From JABDMH01 sp965223165 (GTDB lineage Bacteria > Bacteroidota > Bacteroidia > Chitinophagales > Saprospiraceae), in NCBI GenBank assembly GCA_965223165.1, contig CBDCVQ010000009.1, positions 186,001 to 250,000 of the forward strand: DNA of 64,000 nucleotides, written 5' to 3'. The first letter of the stretch is position 1. The number at the start of each line of letters is the position of its first letter. Made by a program: the position numbers and the translations under genes. The notes under the pieces were generated by a model, which worked only from the letters and a program-made list of their open reading frames with translations, made no database searches and was not told the DNA's origin. Shown here piece after piece: positions 55,341 to 64,000 of the stretch.

Positions 55341-56819
55341 ATGAGACTTAAAGTCATCTCCCTCCTGCTGCTCCTGGCACTTTTTGCCTGTCAAGAAAAA
55401 ACGGATGTTTCCGACGGTACCGCCACTACCCAGCCCAATGTCCTTTTCCTGGCCGTGGACGATCTAAACGATTGGTTGGGTTGCATGGACGGGCATGCCC
55501 AGGCATGGACTCCCCACATGGACCGGCTAGCTGCGGAGGGCGTCCTTTTTGCGAACGCCCACTGCCAAGCCCCGTTGTGCGGCCCTTCACGAGCCTCGCT
55601 CATGACCGGACTACGTCCCTCCACCACCGGCATCTACGGGATGATTGACGATGATTCGATCCGGAGTCAAAATGTCGTGACCCGGGACATTGTCTTCCTA
55701 CCCGAATACTTTCAACAGCAGGGCTATCACACGATGGGCATTGGCAAATTATTCCACCAGCATGCGCCCACCCAGTGCTTTGATGAATCCGGCGGTCGCC
55801 GGGGAGGTTTTGGTCCAGTGCCCGACCAACGATTTCATTGGGACGGACATGGTACGGCAGACCGCAGACGTTACGGACGTACCAGTACCGACTGGGGGGC
55901 CTACCCGGAGGCGGACTCGCTGATGCCAGATTACCGCTCCGCCACCTGGGCCGTCGAGCGTCTACAGCGTACGCATGACAAGCCATTCTTTCTGGCCGTC
56001 GGTTTTCTTCGTCCGCATGTACCCTGGTACGTCCCGGCCCGGTGGTTTGACCTGTATGATCCGGACAGTCTGGATCTGCCGCCGTATCTCCCGGAGGATC
56101 TGGACGACTTGCCTCCCATCGCACACCAGATCAATGACCTGCCCATGATGCCCACCACCGCATGGGCTAAGGAGACAGGCCAATGGAAATACATCGTGCA
56201 AAGCTATTTGGCGTCCGTCAGTTTTGTGGATGAACAGGTGGGACGCGTGCTTGCTGCCCTTAGAGAGAGTCCGTATGCCAATAACACCGTGATCGTGCTA
56301 TGGTCCGACCATGGCTATCGGCTGGGTGAGAAAGGCACCTTTGCCAAACATGCGTTGTGGGAAGAAGCCACACATGCCCCTCTGATGTTTGCCGGTCCCG
56401 ACTTGCCTCAGGGCCGGGTCGTACAAGAGCCTGTGGAGATGCTCTCCATCTACCCTACCCTGATCGATCTTTGCAGACTACCGAGCTACGACCGAAATGA
56501 AGGCAACAGCCTGCTACCCCTCATGAATGACCAGGCAGACATACACTCGACGGCGGTGACCACCTTTGGCCGAAACAATCACACCGTCCGCACACAGCAT
56601 TATCGCTACATCCGCTACGAGGACGGGACAGAAGAACTATACGATCGCAGGAGCGACCCCAACGAATGGCACAATCTCGCCTACGAGCCGATGCATGCCG
56701 CCAAAAAATCTGAATTCCACCGGATGCTACCGGTCACCAATGCACCCTGGGCCCATCACTCCCAGTATCGATTTCAACCTTATTTTGTCGAGCAGAAGGC
56801 TCGAGATCGGGGTGAGTAG
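55341..56819 (+). CDS. S1 sulfatase, iduronate-2-sulfatase-like lipoprotein
   Basis: The ATG at 55341 (492 residues) is chosen since it puts a lipoprotein signal (SLLLLLALFAC) at the start; the in-frame codons from 55287 precede it. The formylglycine motif is LCGPSRASLMTG: C is converted to formylglycine by a sulfatase-maturating enzyme. Metal ligands DD in LFLAVDDLND and DH in WSDHGYRLGE are seen, and the C terminus carries the subdomain YRYIRYEDGTEELYDRRSDPNEWHNL. It is an exported hydrolase for sulfate esters, probably of glycans. Iduronate-2-sulfatase is the nearest named relative; true substrate unknown. Confidence 0.88.
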   Translation: MRLKVISLLLLLALFACQEKTDVSDGTATTQPNVLFLAVDDLNDWLGCMDGHAQAWTPHMDRLAAEGVLFANAHCQAPLCGPSRASLMTGLRPSTTGIYGMIDDDSIRSQNVVTRDIVFLPEYFQQQGYHTMGIGKLFHQHAPTQCFDESGGRRGGFGPVPDQRFHWDGHGTADRRRYGRTSTDWGAYPEADSLMPDYRSATWAVERLQRTHDKPFFLAVGFLRPHVPWYVPARWFDLYDPDSLDLPPYLPEDLDDLPPIAHQINDLPMMPTTAWAKETGQWKYIVQSYLASVSFVDEQVGRVLAALRESPYANNTVIVLWSDHGYRLGEKGTFAKHALWEEATHAPLMFAGPDLPQGRVVQEPVEMLSIYPTLIDLCRLPSYDRNEGNSLLPLMNDQADIHSTAVTTFGRNNHTVRTQHYRYIRYEDGTEELYDRRSDPNEWHNLAYEPMHAAKKSEFHRMLPVTNAPWAHHSQYRFQPYFVEQKARDRGE

Positions 56820-56925
56820 CTGATTTTGTTTCTATCCGGTTATTTTTTGGCCTTGGCGAACAGGATAAGGCGGCCACGAGAGTCTCCATCATTGTTCACC
56901 AAGATTGACCCGCACTGCAGGTATC

Positions 56926-57789
56926 CTACCCTACATATATTCTGGGTCGCTGCAAGGCCAGGTCTTGCCAGTGGCGGTCCAGGAAGATCTTCGTACGACG
57001 ATAACCGACCTGTCTAAGCGTACGGATGCCATGACGGAATCCGCCGACGACTACATCTGGATGATGGGCATCGGACGCCAGATGAACCGGGATATCCATT
57101 TCCCGAGCATATTCCAAGACCCAACGACTGGGATACATATCGTCGATTTCACCCTTATAGTAGCCTTTCGTGTTGACCTCCATGATACATCCCGCCGCTG
57201 CGATGGCTTCTAAGGTGAGCAGCACCTCTGCTCGGTACCACTCTGCCGACTCATCAAAATAGCGGCTTTCTTGGTTGTGTTTTTTAATGCGATCGAGATG
57301 CGCCACAATATCCGGACAATCCAATTCCACCATGGCGCGAATCTGACTGTAATAGGCATGGATCAATTGCCGAATGTCACCGGCGTAAATTTCATCGATC
57401 CCACGTTGGAAGACTTGTTGGTCGCTCTCGAAAGTCCACCAAGCGCTGTCCTCAAGCTGTCCCACATAGTGTACAGCGCCCAATGTATAATCCAGCTGGG
57501 CTGCCTTGACATGTGCGCTGGAGACACCCATCACGCCCGGGATGTAGTCCACTTCCAAGGACTTGTGGATTTCTATTTCATCACCCACCTCCATTCTGAT
57601 CTGATCGATCCGATCCAAATAAGCGGGTAAATCCTCCATTCGCATCAGACTTTGGTCACTGGCAGGTATCGGTGCATGGTCCGAAAAACCATAACAGAGC
57701 AAGTTCTTCTTGATCGCCTCTTGGACATAGGCCTCCGGCTCAAGCGACCCGTCGCTAAAATTGGTATGGGAATGATGGTTTGCCAACAT
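56926..57789 (-). CDS. PHP-domain phosphatase, histidinol-phosphatase (HisJ)-like
   Basis: The ATG at 57789 gives 287 residues; a GTG two codons upstream (57795) is also possible. The polymerase-and-histidinol-phosphatase fold is shown by HHSHTNFSDG near the start, GFSDHAPIP, a glutamate-rich strand (EIHKSLEVDYIPG), LGAVHYVG, VAHLDRIKKHN and a C-terminal LASDAHHPDVVVGGF. These supply the trinuclear metal site. In HisJ this removes phosphate from histidinol phosphate in histidine synthesis. No other histidine gene is near, so it could serve another small phosphoester. Confidence 0.88.
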   Translation of the reverse strand: MLANHHSHTNFSDGSLEPEAYVQEAIKKNLLCYGFSDHAPIPASDQSLMRMEDLPAYLDRIDQIRMEVGDEIEIHKSLEVDYIPGVMGVSSAHVKAAQLDYTLGAVHYVGQLEDSAWWTFESDQQVFQRGIDEIYAGDIRQLIHAYYSQIRAMVELDCPDIVAHLDRIKKHNQESRYFDESAEWYRAEVLLTLEAIAAAGCIMEVNTKGYYKGEIDDMYPSRWVLEYAREMDIPVHLASDAHHPDVVVGGFRHGIRTLRQVGYRRTKIFLDRHWQDLALQRPRIYVG

Positions 57790-57882
57790 AATCACATGTG
57801 TATTTCCTACAATGTGTAAAGGTAGTCCATAGTTTTGAATTTTAGTTTAAGCTAGAGTGATCCAAAAAATTATCACGCCCCA

Positions 57883-60800
57883 AAGACGGTCGACGGTATG
57901 ACAAGCTCTCGGGGAGGATAATTTTTTGCACCAATTTGTATTTCTTTCTTGGACGGTGACCAAGACCCCGTAGATTGATTGGAGATATCTGACAGTGATT
58001 AGTGATTGTGATTTTCGATAGCCGAACAGATCAAGATAAAGTGACCCCTCTCAACAATTACACAATTACAACGATTCAACATTTCTGATCTGGATCGTCG
58101 AGCTTGCGGACAGCCCGGAGCGAGGGCCGAGATCGGCGAGCCGCCACCTTAAGACGGTCGGACGGTAGACGGTGGACGGCCAGACGAACTCTCGATGAAG
58201 AGAATTTTTGCACCAATTTGTATTTCCTTCTTGGATGGTGACCAAGACCCCGTAGATTGATTGGAGATATCTGATGGTGATTTTCGATAGCCGAGCAGAT
58301 CAAGACAAAGTTACGCTCCTCAACAATTACCATTACACAATTATAACGACTCAACATTTCTGATCCTGGATAGTCGAGCTTGCGGACAGCCCCGGAGCGA
58401 GGGCAGAGATCGGCGAGCCGCCACCTTAAGACGGTCAGACGGTGGACGGTAGACGGCCATACGAGCTCTCGGGGAGGATAATTTTTTGCACCAATTTGTA
58501 TTTCTTTCTTGGATGGTGACCAAGACCCCGTAGATTGATTGGGGATAGTTTTGATTGGTGATGGTGATTTCTTCAGGTAGATGACCAGCTCGACAATGAC
58601 CTCCTCAACAATTACACACTTATAACGATTCAACATTTCTGATCCTGGACGTCGAGCTTGCGGACAGCCCCGGAGCGAGGGCAGAGATCGGAGAGCCGCC
58701 ACCTTAAGACGGTCGGACGGTGGACGGCGGACGGCCATACGAGCTCTCGGTGAAGAGAATTTGCACCAATTTGAATTTCTTTCTTGGATGGTGACCAAGA
58801 CCCCGTAGATTGATTGGAGATAGCTGATTTTGATTGGTGATGGTGATTTTGGATCGTCCGCCAGTCAAGGCAGGTGACGCTCCTCAACAATTACACAATT
58901 ATAACGATTCAACATTTCTGATCCTGGATCGTCGAGCGTGTGGACAGCCCCGGAGCGAGGGCAGAGATCGGCGAGCCGCCACCTTAAGACGGTCGGGCGG
59001 TGGACGGTGGACGGTGGACGGCCATACGAGCTCTCGATGAAGAGAATTTTGCACCCATTTGCATTTCTTTCTTGGATGGTGACCAAGACCCCGTAGATTG
59101 ATTGGAAATATCTGACAGTGATTAGTGATGGTGACTTTCGATAGCCGAGCAGATCAAGACAAAGTTACGCTCCTCAACAATTACCATTACACAATTATAA
59201 CGATTCAACATTTCTGATCCTGGATCGTCGAGCTTGCGGACAGCCACGGAGCGAGGGCAGAGATCGGCGAGCCGCCACACTAAGACGGGTCGGACAGTGG
59301 ACGGTAGACGGTGGACGGCCATACGAGCTCCCGATGAAGAGAATTTTTGCACCAGTTTGTATTTCTTTCTTGCATCGTGACCAAGACCCCGCAGATTGAT
59401 TGGGGATATCAGATAGTGATTAGCGATGGTGATTTTGGATCGTCCGCCAGTCAAGGCAGGCGACGCTCCTCAACAATTACACAATTATAACGACTCAACA
59501 TTTCTGATCCTGGATCGTCGAGCTTGCGGACAGCCCGGAGCGAGGGCAGAGATCGGCGAGCCGCCACCCTAAGACGGTCGGACAGTGGACGGCGGACGGC
59601 CAGACGAACTCTCGATGAAGAGAATTTTTGCACCAATTTGTATTTCCTCCTTGGATGGTGACCAAGACCCCGTAGATTGATTGGGGATAGCTGATTTTGA
59701 TTAGTGATGGTGATTTTGGATCGTCCGCCAGTCAAGGCAGGTGACGCTCCTCAACAATTACACAATTATAACGATTCAACATTTCTGATCCTGGATCGTC
59801 GAGCGTGTGGACAGCCCCGGAGCGAGGGCAGAGATCGGCGAGCCGCCACCTTAAGACGGTCGGGCGGTGGACGGTGGACGGTGGACGGCCATACGAGCTC
59901 TCGATGAAGAGAATTTTGCACCCATTTGCATTTCTTTCTTGGATGGTGACCAAGACCCCGTAGATTGATTGGAAATATCTGACAGTGATTAGTGATGGTG
60001 ATTTTGGATCGTCCGCCAGTCAAGGCAGGTGACGCTCCTCAACAATTACACAATTATAACGATTCAACATTTCTGATCCTGGATCGTCGAGCGTGTGGAC
60101 AGCCCCGGAGCGAGGGCAGAGATCGGCGAGCCGCCACCTTAAGACGGTCGGGCGGTGGACGGTGGACGGTGGACGGCCATACGAGCTCTCGATGAAGAGA
60201 ATTTTGCACCCATTTGCATTTCTTTCTTGGATGGTGACCAAGACCCCGTAGATTGATTGGAAATATCTGACAGTGATTAGTGATGGTGACTTTCGATAGC
60301 CGAGCAGATCAAGACAAAGTTACGCTCCTCAACAATTACCATTACACAATTATAACGATTCAACATTTCTGATCCTGGATCGTCGAGCTTGCGGACAGCC
60401 ACGGAGCGAGGGCAGAGATCGGCGAGCCGCCACACTAAGACGGGTCGGACAGTGGACGGTAGACGGTGGACGGCCATACGAGCTCCCGATGAAGAGAATT
60501 TTTGCACCAGTTTGTATTTCTTTCTTGCATCGTGACCAAGACCCCGCAGATTGATTGGGGATATCAGATAGTGATTAGCGATGGTGATTTTGGATCGTCC
60601 GCCAGTCAAGGCAGGCGACGCTCCTCAACAATTACACAATTATAACGACTCAACATTTCTGATCCTGGATCGTCGAGCTTGCGGACAGCCCGGAGCGAGG
60701 GCAGAGATCGGCGAGCCGCCACCTTAAGACGGTCGGACGGTGGACGGCGGACGGCCATACGAGCTCTCGATGAAGAGAATTTTTGCACCAGTTTGTATTT

Positions 60801-61213
60801 TTTTCTTGGATGCTGACCAAGACCCCGTAGATTGATTGGGGATATCAGATAGTGATTAGCGATGGTGATTTTGGATCGTCCGCCAGTCAAGGCAGGTGAC
60901 GCTCCTCAACAATTACACAATTATAACGACTCAACATTTCTGATCCTGGATCGTCGAGCTTGCGGGCAGCCACGGAGCGAGGGCAGAGATCGGAGAGCCG
61001 CCCACCTTAAGACGGTCGGACGGTGGACGGCCATACGAGCTCTCGATGAAGAGAATTTTTGCACACATTTGTATTTCTTTCTTGGATCGTGACCAAGACC
61101 CCGTAGATTGATTGGGGATATCAGATAGTGATTAGCGATGGTGATTTTGGATCGTCCGCCAGTCAAGGCAGGTGACGCTCCTCAACAATTACACAATTAT
61201 AACGACTCAACAT
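57883..61213. repeat. ~285-bp tandem repeat array (about 11 full copies plus a partial)
   Basis: The marker AACATTTCTGAT recurs near 58078, 58352, 58631, 58910, 59207, 59497, 59778, 60065, 60361, 60651 and 60932, with a last truncated copy at 61207. Spacing is 274-297 bp. Each unit contains GACGGTGGACGGTGGACGG-like 7-bp steps, TTGCACCAATTTGTATTTC, GACCAAGACCCCGTAGATTG, GATCGTCCGCCAGTCAAGG, ACAATTACACAATTAT and the palindrome GATCCTGGATC. Units at 58865 and 60020 are nearly identical over several hundred bases (offset 1155 bp, four units), so growth has been in blocks. Open frames on both strands are repeat artefacts, because unit length is not a constant multiple of three. Confidence 0.95.
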
Positions 61214-61235
61214 TTTACGAGCCAACGCAGGCCCA

Positions 61236-62819
61236 CTACTCCGGCTCCACCTTTTCGAAATCTCCCGGATTGACCCAACCGGCCTTTAATTTCTCCCCCT
61301 GCATGAATCGATTGTAAAACTGGCTGGTCGTTTTATCAGCATAGAGATAATTGTCAAAGACGTCTCCGTTGCCCAATACCCTGGGGTCTCCTTGCTCGGA
61401 TAATTCTCTTAAGAGTTGGTCCCGCAGTTTTTGCTTTGTGTGCTGCAGTGATGAATCCTTTGATAGATTATGGAGACACCAAGGATCCGCTCTGAGGTCA
61501 AACAACTCTTCCTCCGGACGCTTGCCAAAGCTCCACTGCCAGAATTGGCTGTTCCCCTCCTTCCGCTGCATGGCCAGGATGCTGGTCTTTGTGGGACTGC
61601 CGTCGGTATTCAGGTATCCCGTCACGGGATTTCCAGCCGGCCACCGATCCGGTTTAAAATTGATGTGGTAGGCATAATCCCGGGTCACAATACCCCGCAC
61701 GGGATATCCCTGGTCATTCGGCCGACCTACGTCATGCCGCTCTTTACCAATCAAGACGTGATCTCGCGTATGGGTGGCAAGCTCGGGCACATCAGCAAAG
61801 AGGTCTAGAAGGCTCGAGCCGGTGATCGGCTGCATGCCTGCTGCCGCGCCGTCGATCGCAGCCATCTGAAGGAAAGTCGGAGCAAAATCGATGAAGTTCA
61901 CGTAATCCTGGACGACCCGGCCGGGGTTCTTGATGCCGCGACCCCAGCGCATGGCTAGCGGGAGGTGATTGTCAAACTCAAACACGTTGCCCTTCACGCG
62001 CGGAAAAGGCATCCCGTTGTCGGAGGTGACCACCACCAACGTATTCTCCAGCAGCCCCTTTTTCTCCAGCAAGGTCAACATCTTGTCTAAGTGCTGGTCA
62101 AAATGCTCTACCTCATACGCATAGTCCAGCATGTCCGTCTTGACGGTGTCATTGCTGGGCCAATGCGGCGGCACCTCGGTGATATCTTCAAGCTGCTTGC
62201 CACCCTGTTCGACGCCTACATTGAAGGCATAGCGGCGATGTGGCTCAATAGCACCATACCAGAAAAAGAAGGGCTGCTTCTTATCTCTACGCCGAAGAAA
62301 ATCGCGAAAGTTCTTGGCGTAGTCGTTGTCAGAAATGTGCGCGGCCGGCGGATCGAGTTTGTGCTTCACATAATTGTGCCCGATTAATTCGCGAGGCTGC
62401 CCCTGGCGAGTAGCGATACCCGGCGCCCAGCCCTTGCCCGTCCGTCCCACGGAATAGCCCTGCGAGGCAAGGACCTCGGGAAACGTGACAAACTTCTCTG
62501 GAAAATAGGGCCAGTGATTGCAGGCTTGCTCCAACTGCCAGCTATTGCGGCCGGTCAAAATGCAGGCCCGGGATGGGGCGCACTTGGCATTGGGCGTATA
62601 AGCCCGCATAAATAGCAGGCCCTCTTTGGCCACGCGATCGAAAGCAGGCGTTCGGACCCAGGTGCAGCCATAGGCTCCGGCATGGGGGAAAGACTGGTCA
62701 TCGGCGATGGCAAAAAGAATATTAGGCCGGTCGTCGGATGGTTTGCTGTAGCAGCTGGCGAGGAGTGCGACCGCCAAAGCACCCATCAAACCCAGGGAAA
62801 GATATTTGCGCACGTTCAT
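61236..62819 (-). CDS. S1 sulfatase, N-sulfoglucosamine sulfohydrolase-like lipoprotein
   Basis: This 527-residue sulfatase has a lipoprotein signal with cysteine at LLASC. The formylglycine motif is [15 protein letters not shown], as in heparan N-sulfatase-type enzymes. Metal ligands are DD in [11 protein letters not shown] and DN in [14 protein letters not shown]. Typical family stretches [18 protein letters not shown] and [18 protein letters not shown] are present. Like the other sulfatase in the window it is exported, and probably acts on sulfated glycans. Its stop lies about 20 bp from the last repeat of the tandem array. Confidence 0.88.
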   Translation of the reverse strand: MNVRKYLSLGLMGALAVALLASCYSKPSDDRPNILFAIADDQSFPHAGAYGCTWVRTPAFDRVAKEGLLFMRAYTPNAKCAPSRACILTGRNSWQLEQACNHWPYFPEKFVTFPEVLASQGYSVGRTGKGWAPGIATRQGQPRELIGHNYVKHKLDPPAAHISDNDYAKNFRDFLRRRDKKQPFFFWYGAIEPHRRYAFNVGVEQGGKQLEDITEVPPHWPSNDTVKTDMLDYAYEVEHFDQHLDKMLTLLEKKGLLENTLVVVTSDNGMPFPRVKGNVFEFDNHLPLAMRWGRGIKNPGRVVQDYVNFIDFAPTFLQMAAIDGAAAGMQPITGSSLLDLFADVPELATHTRDHVLIGKERHDVGRPNDQGYPVRGIVTRDYAYHINFKPDRWPAGNPVTGYLNTDGSPTKTSILAMQRKEGNSQFWQWSFGKRPEEELFDLRADPWCLHNLSKDSSLQHTKQKLRDQLLRELSEQGDPRVLGNGDVFDNYLYADKTTSQFYNRFMQGEKLKAGWVNPGDFEKVEPE

Positions 62820-63084
62820 TCTGACATTGGTATGGTTTTAAAGGTAGTTATTGTGCCATAATGCCGGGAATGGAGGTGGCATGCACGATGATCCAACACG
62901 CCTGCCTTCACCTTTCGACCGTTCCCGCACTCCCTCCACCCAGGCATGTGCACGTAGTGTGATTGCACCTGGCTTGTGTGCCCGAGGTATAGCTTAAACG
63001 CCTGACCAACTTCCAAGAGGTGGGACTTATTTGGTACATTAAAGTAGCCGAGCCCTTGGGGCGCTCGTGATAAAACTATAACCA

Positions 63085-64000
63085 ATGAGAAGCCAACTCA
63101 TCCATTGCATTCCCACCCTGTCTGCCCTGTTGATTACCCTGCTTTGCCACGCGCAGACGGATCATGACCTGATCCGATCCAACCTGGCGGCCAAGGCTGC
63201 CGCTGTCGATGATCTTTTTGCCGAATGGGATGGTGATGATCGCCCGGGAGCCACGGTGGCCGTGGTACACCAGGGAGAGATCATTCTCGAGCGCGGATAC
63301 GGCCAAGCCAACATCGAATACGACATTCCGAATGAGCCTTCGACGGTCTTTCACATTGCCTCCGTATCGAAGCAATTCACCGTTTTTGCCATTTTACTAC
63401 TTGAGGAACAAGGAAAGCTGTCACTGGACGATGACATTCGCAAGTACCTACCGGAGGTGCCGGATTTCGGACATACCATCACCTTGCGTCACCTAGCCAG
63501 CCACACCAGCGGCATGCGTGATCAGTGGAATCTCCTGGTGATGGCGGGCTGGCGATTTGATGACGTCATCACCAAGGAGCACGTCCTCACGTTGGTCAAG
63601 CAGCAGCGGGAGCTCAACTTTGAGCCGGGCCAAGAGTATTTCTACTGCAATACAGGCTTCACGCTCTTGGCGGAGGTCGTCGCCCGGATATCTGGCATGT
63701 CCTTCGCCGAGTATGCCGACCGGCACATCTTTCAGCCGCTCCATATGCGCCACACGCTTTTCTACGACAACCACCAGAAGATTGTCAAGAACCGGGCATA
63801 CTCCTATGGAGCCAAGGGCGACGGCTATGAAAAGCGCGTATTGAGTTATGCCAATGTCGGAGCGACGAGCCTGTTCACCACCGTCCAGGACCTCAGCCTT
63901 TGGACCCTAAACTTCAAGCATCTCACCGTGGGTTCCCACGCGATCATCGACAAAATGAACACACCGGCCACCTTAAACGATGGAACCACCTTTGGAGGTG
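63085..64000 (+). CDS. Serine hydrolase, class C beta-lactamase family (start only; runs off window)
   Basis: The gene starts at ATG 63085 and stays open to the end of the window (305 codons seen). A signal peptide (IPTLSALLITLLCHAQ) is followed by a beta-lactamase/transpeptidase-like domain. The catalytic S-x-x-K is in HIASVSKQFTV and the Y-x-N motif is in FYCNTGF; the third motif would lie beyond the window. Such proteins include peptidases, esterases and penicillin-binding-like enzymes in the periplasm. Substrate unknown. Confidence 0.88.
   Translation, partial: MRSQLIHCIPTLSALLITLLCHAQTDHDLIRSNLAAKAAAVDDLFAEWDGDDRPGATVAVVHQGEIILERGYGQANIEYDIPNEPSTVFHIASVSKQFTVFAILLLEEQGKLSLDDDIRKYLPEVPDFGHTITLRHLASHTSGMRDQWNLLVMAGWRFDDVITKEHVLTLVKQQRELNFEPGQEYFYCNTGFTLLAEVVARISGMSFAEYADRHIFQPLHMRHTLFYDNHQKIVKNRAYSYGAKGDGYEKRVLSYANVGATSLFTTVQDLSLWTLNFKHLTVGSHAIIDKMNTPATLNDGTTFGG

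Noticed and set aside
57883..61213. Open frames of up to 240 codons in the ~285-bp array, and a possible CRISPR or satellite gene
   Set aside because: Unit length is not a constant multiple of three and the frames change between copies. There is no short repeat plus unique spacer pattern, since all parts of the unit are conserved; no cas gene is present.

Overview
The window looks like a chromosomal segment of a heterotrophic Bacteroidota bacterium, perhaps Saprospiria- or Cytophagia-like. That placement is inferred from gene content: arrays of ~800-residue FtsX/MacB-type permeases, Tat-exported sugar enzymes, two S1 sulfatases, a PVC-type heme-binding CxxCH protein, a PmoA/DUF6807 protein, and starts without strong Shine-Dalgarno sequences. 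No rRNA, tRNA, CRISPR array or prophage was recognised.

Region 1 (1-25483) is a co-directional array of ABC-transporter permease paralogs. It holds the end of one gene, eight intact genes and one gene broken by insertion sequences. An eleventh paralog lies inverted at 29162-31537. Each intact gene has the same eight-helix plan (TM, MacB-type periplasmic domain, FtsX domain, then the same again). Gaps are mostly 18-77 bp, as in an operon, except where 66+12 copies of a 7-bp repeat and an 8-bp periodic leader separate the second and third genes. No ATPase gene is present. The broken gene holds an IS5-family element that itself contains a second, related element; removing both in silico restores both reading frames exactly.

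Region 2 (25484-33478) is repeat-rich. Two composite cassettes, each a ~91-bp unit array followed by a conserved linker and 11-bp repeats, lie in the same orientation. They flank a secreted WD40 protein, a Tat-exported enolase-superfamily enzyme, a 7-bp array and the inverted permease.

Region 3 (33479-57789) is ordinary gene-dense chromosome: an alditol-oxidase-like flavoenzyme, a CYTH protein, a DUF6807 plus Gfo/Idh/MocA pair, AlkC DNA glycosylase, threonine dehydratase, GNATs, a 1467-residue SGNH/propeller/HEAT/cytochrome c protein, a cupin, mannonate dehydratase, Hsp20, a YdeI-like protein, a decayed AraC-type gene, a glutaminase with ankyrin repeats, a sulfatase and a PHP phosphatase. Several of these fit breakdown of uronic-acid-containing or sulfated glycans, although no SusC/SusD pair or glycoside hydrolase is present.

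Region 4 (57790-64000) has about eleven copies of a ~285-bp noncoding tandem repeat, then a second sulfatase and the start of a class C beta-lactamase-like serine hydrolase that runs off the window.

The most unusual content is the set of repeat families. Several are built on 7- or 8-bp units, and three unrelated families share an ACAATT-containing octamer.
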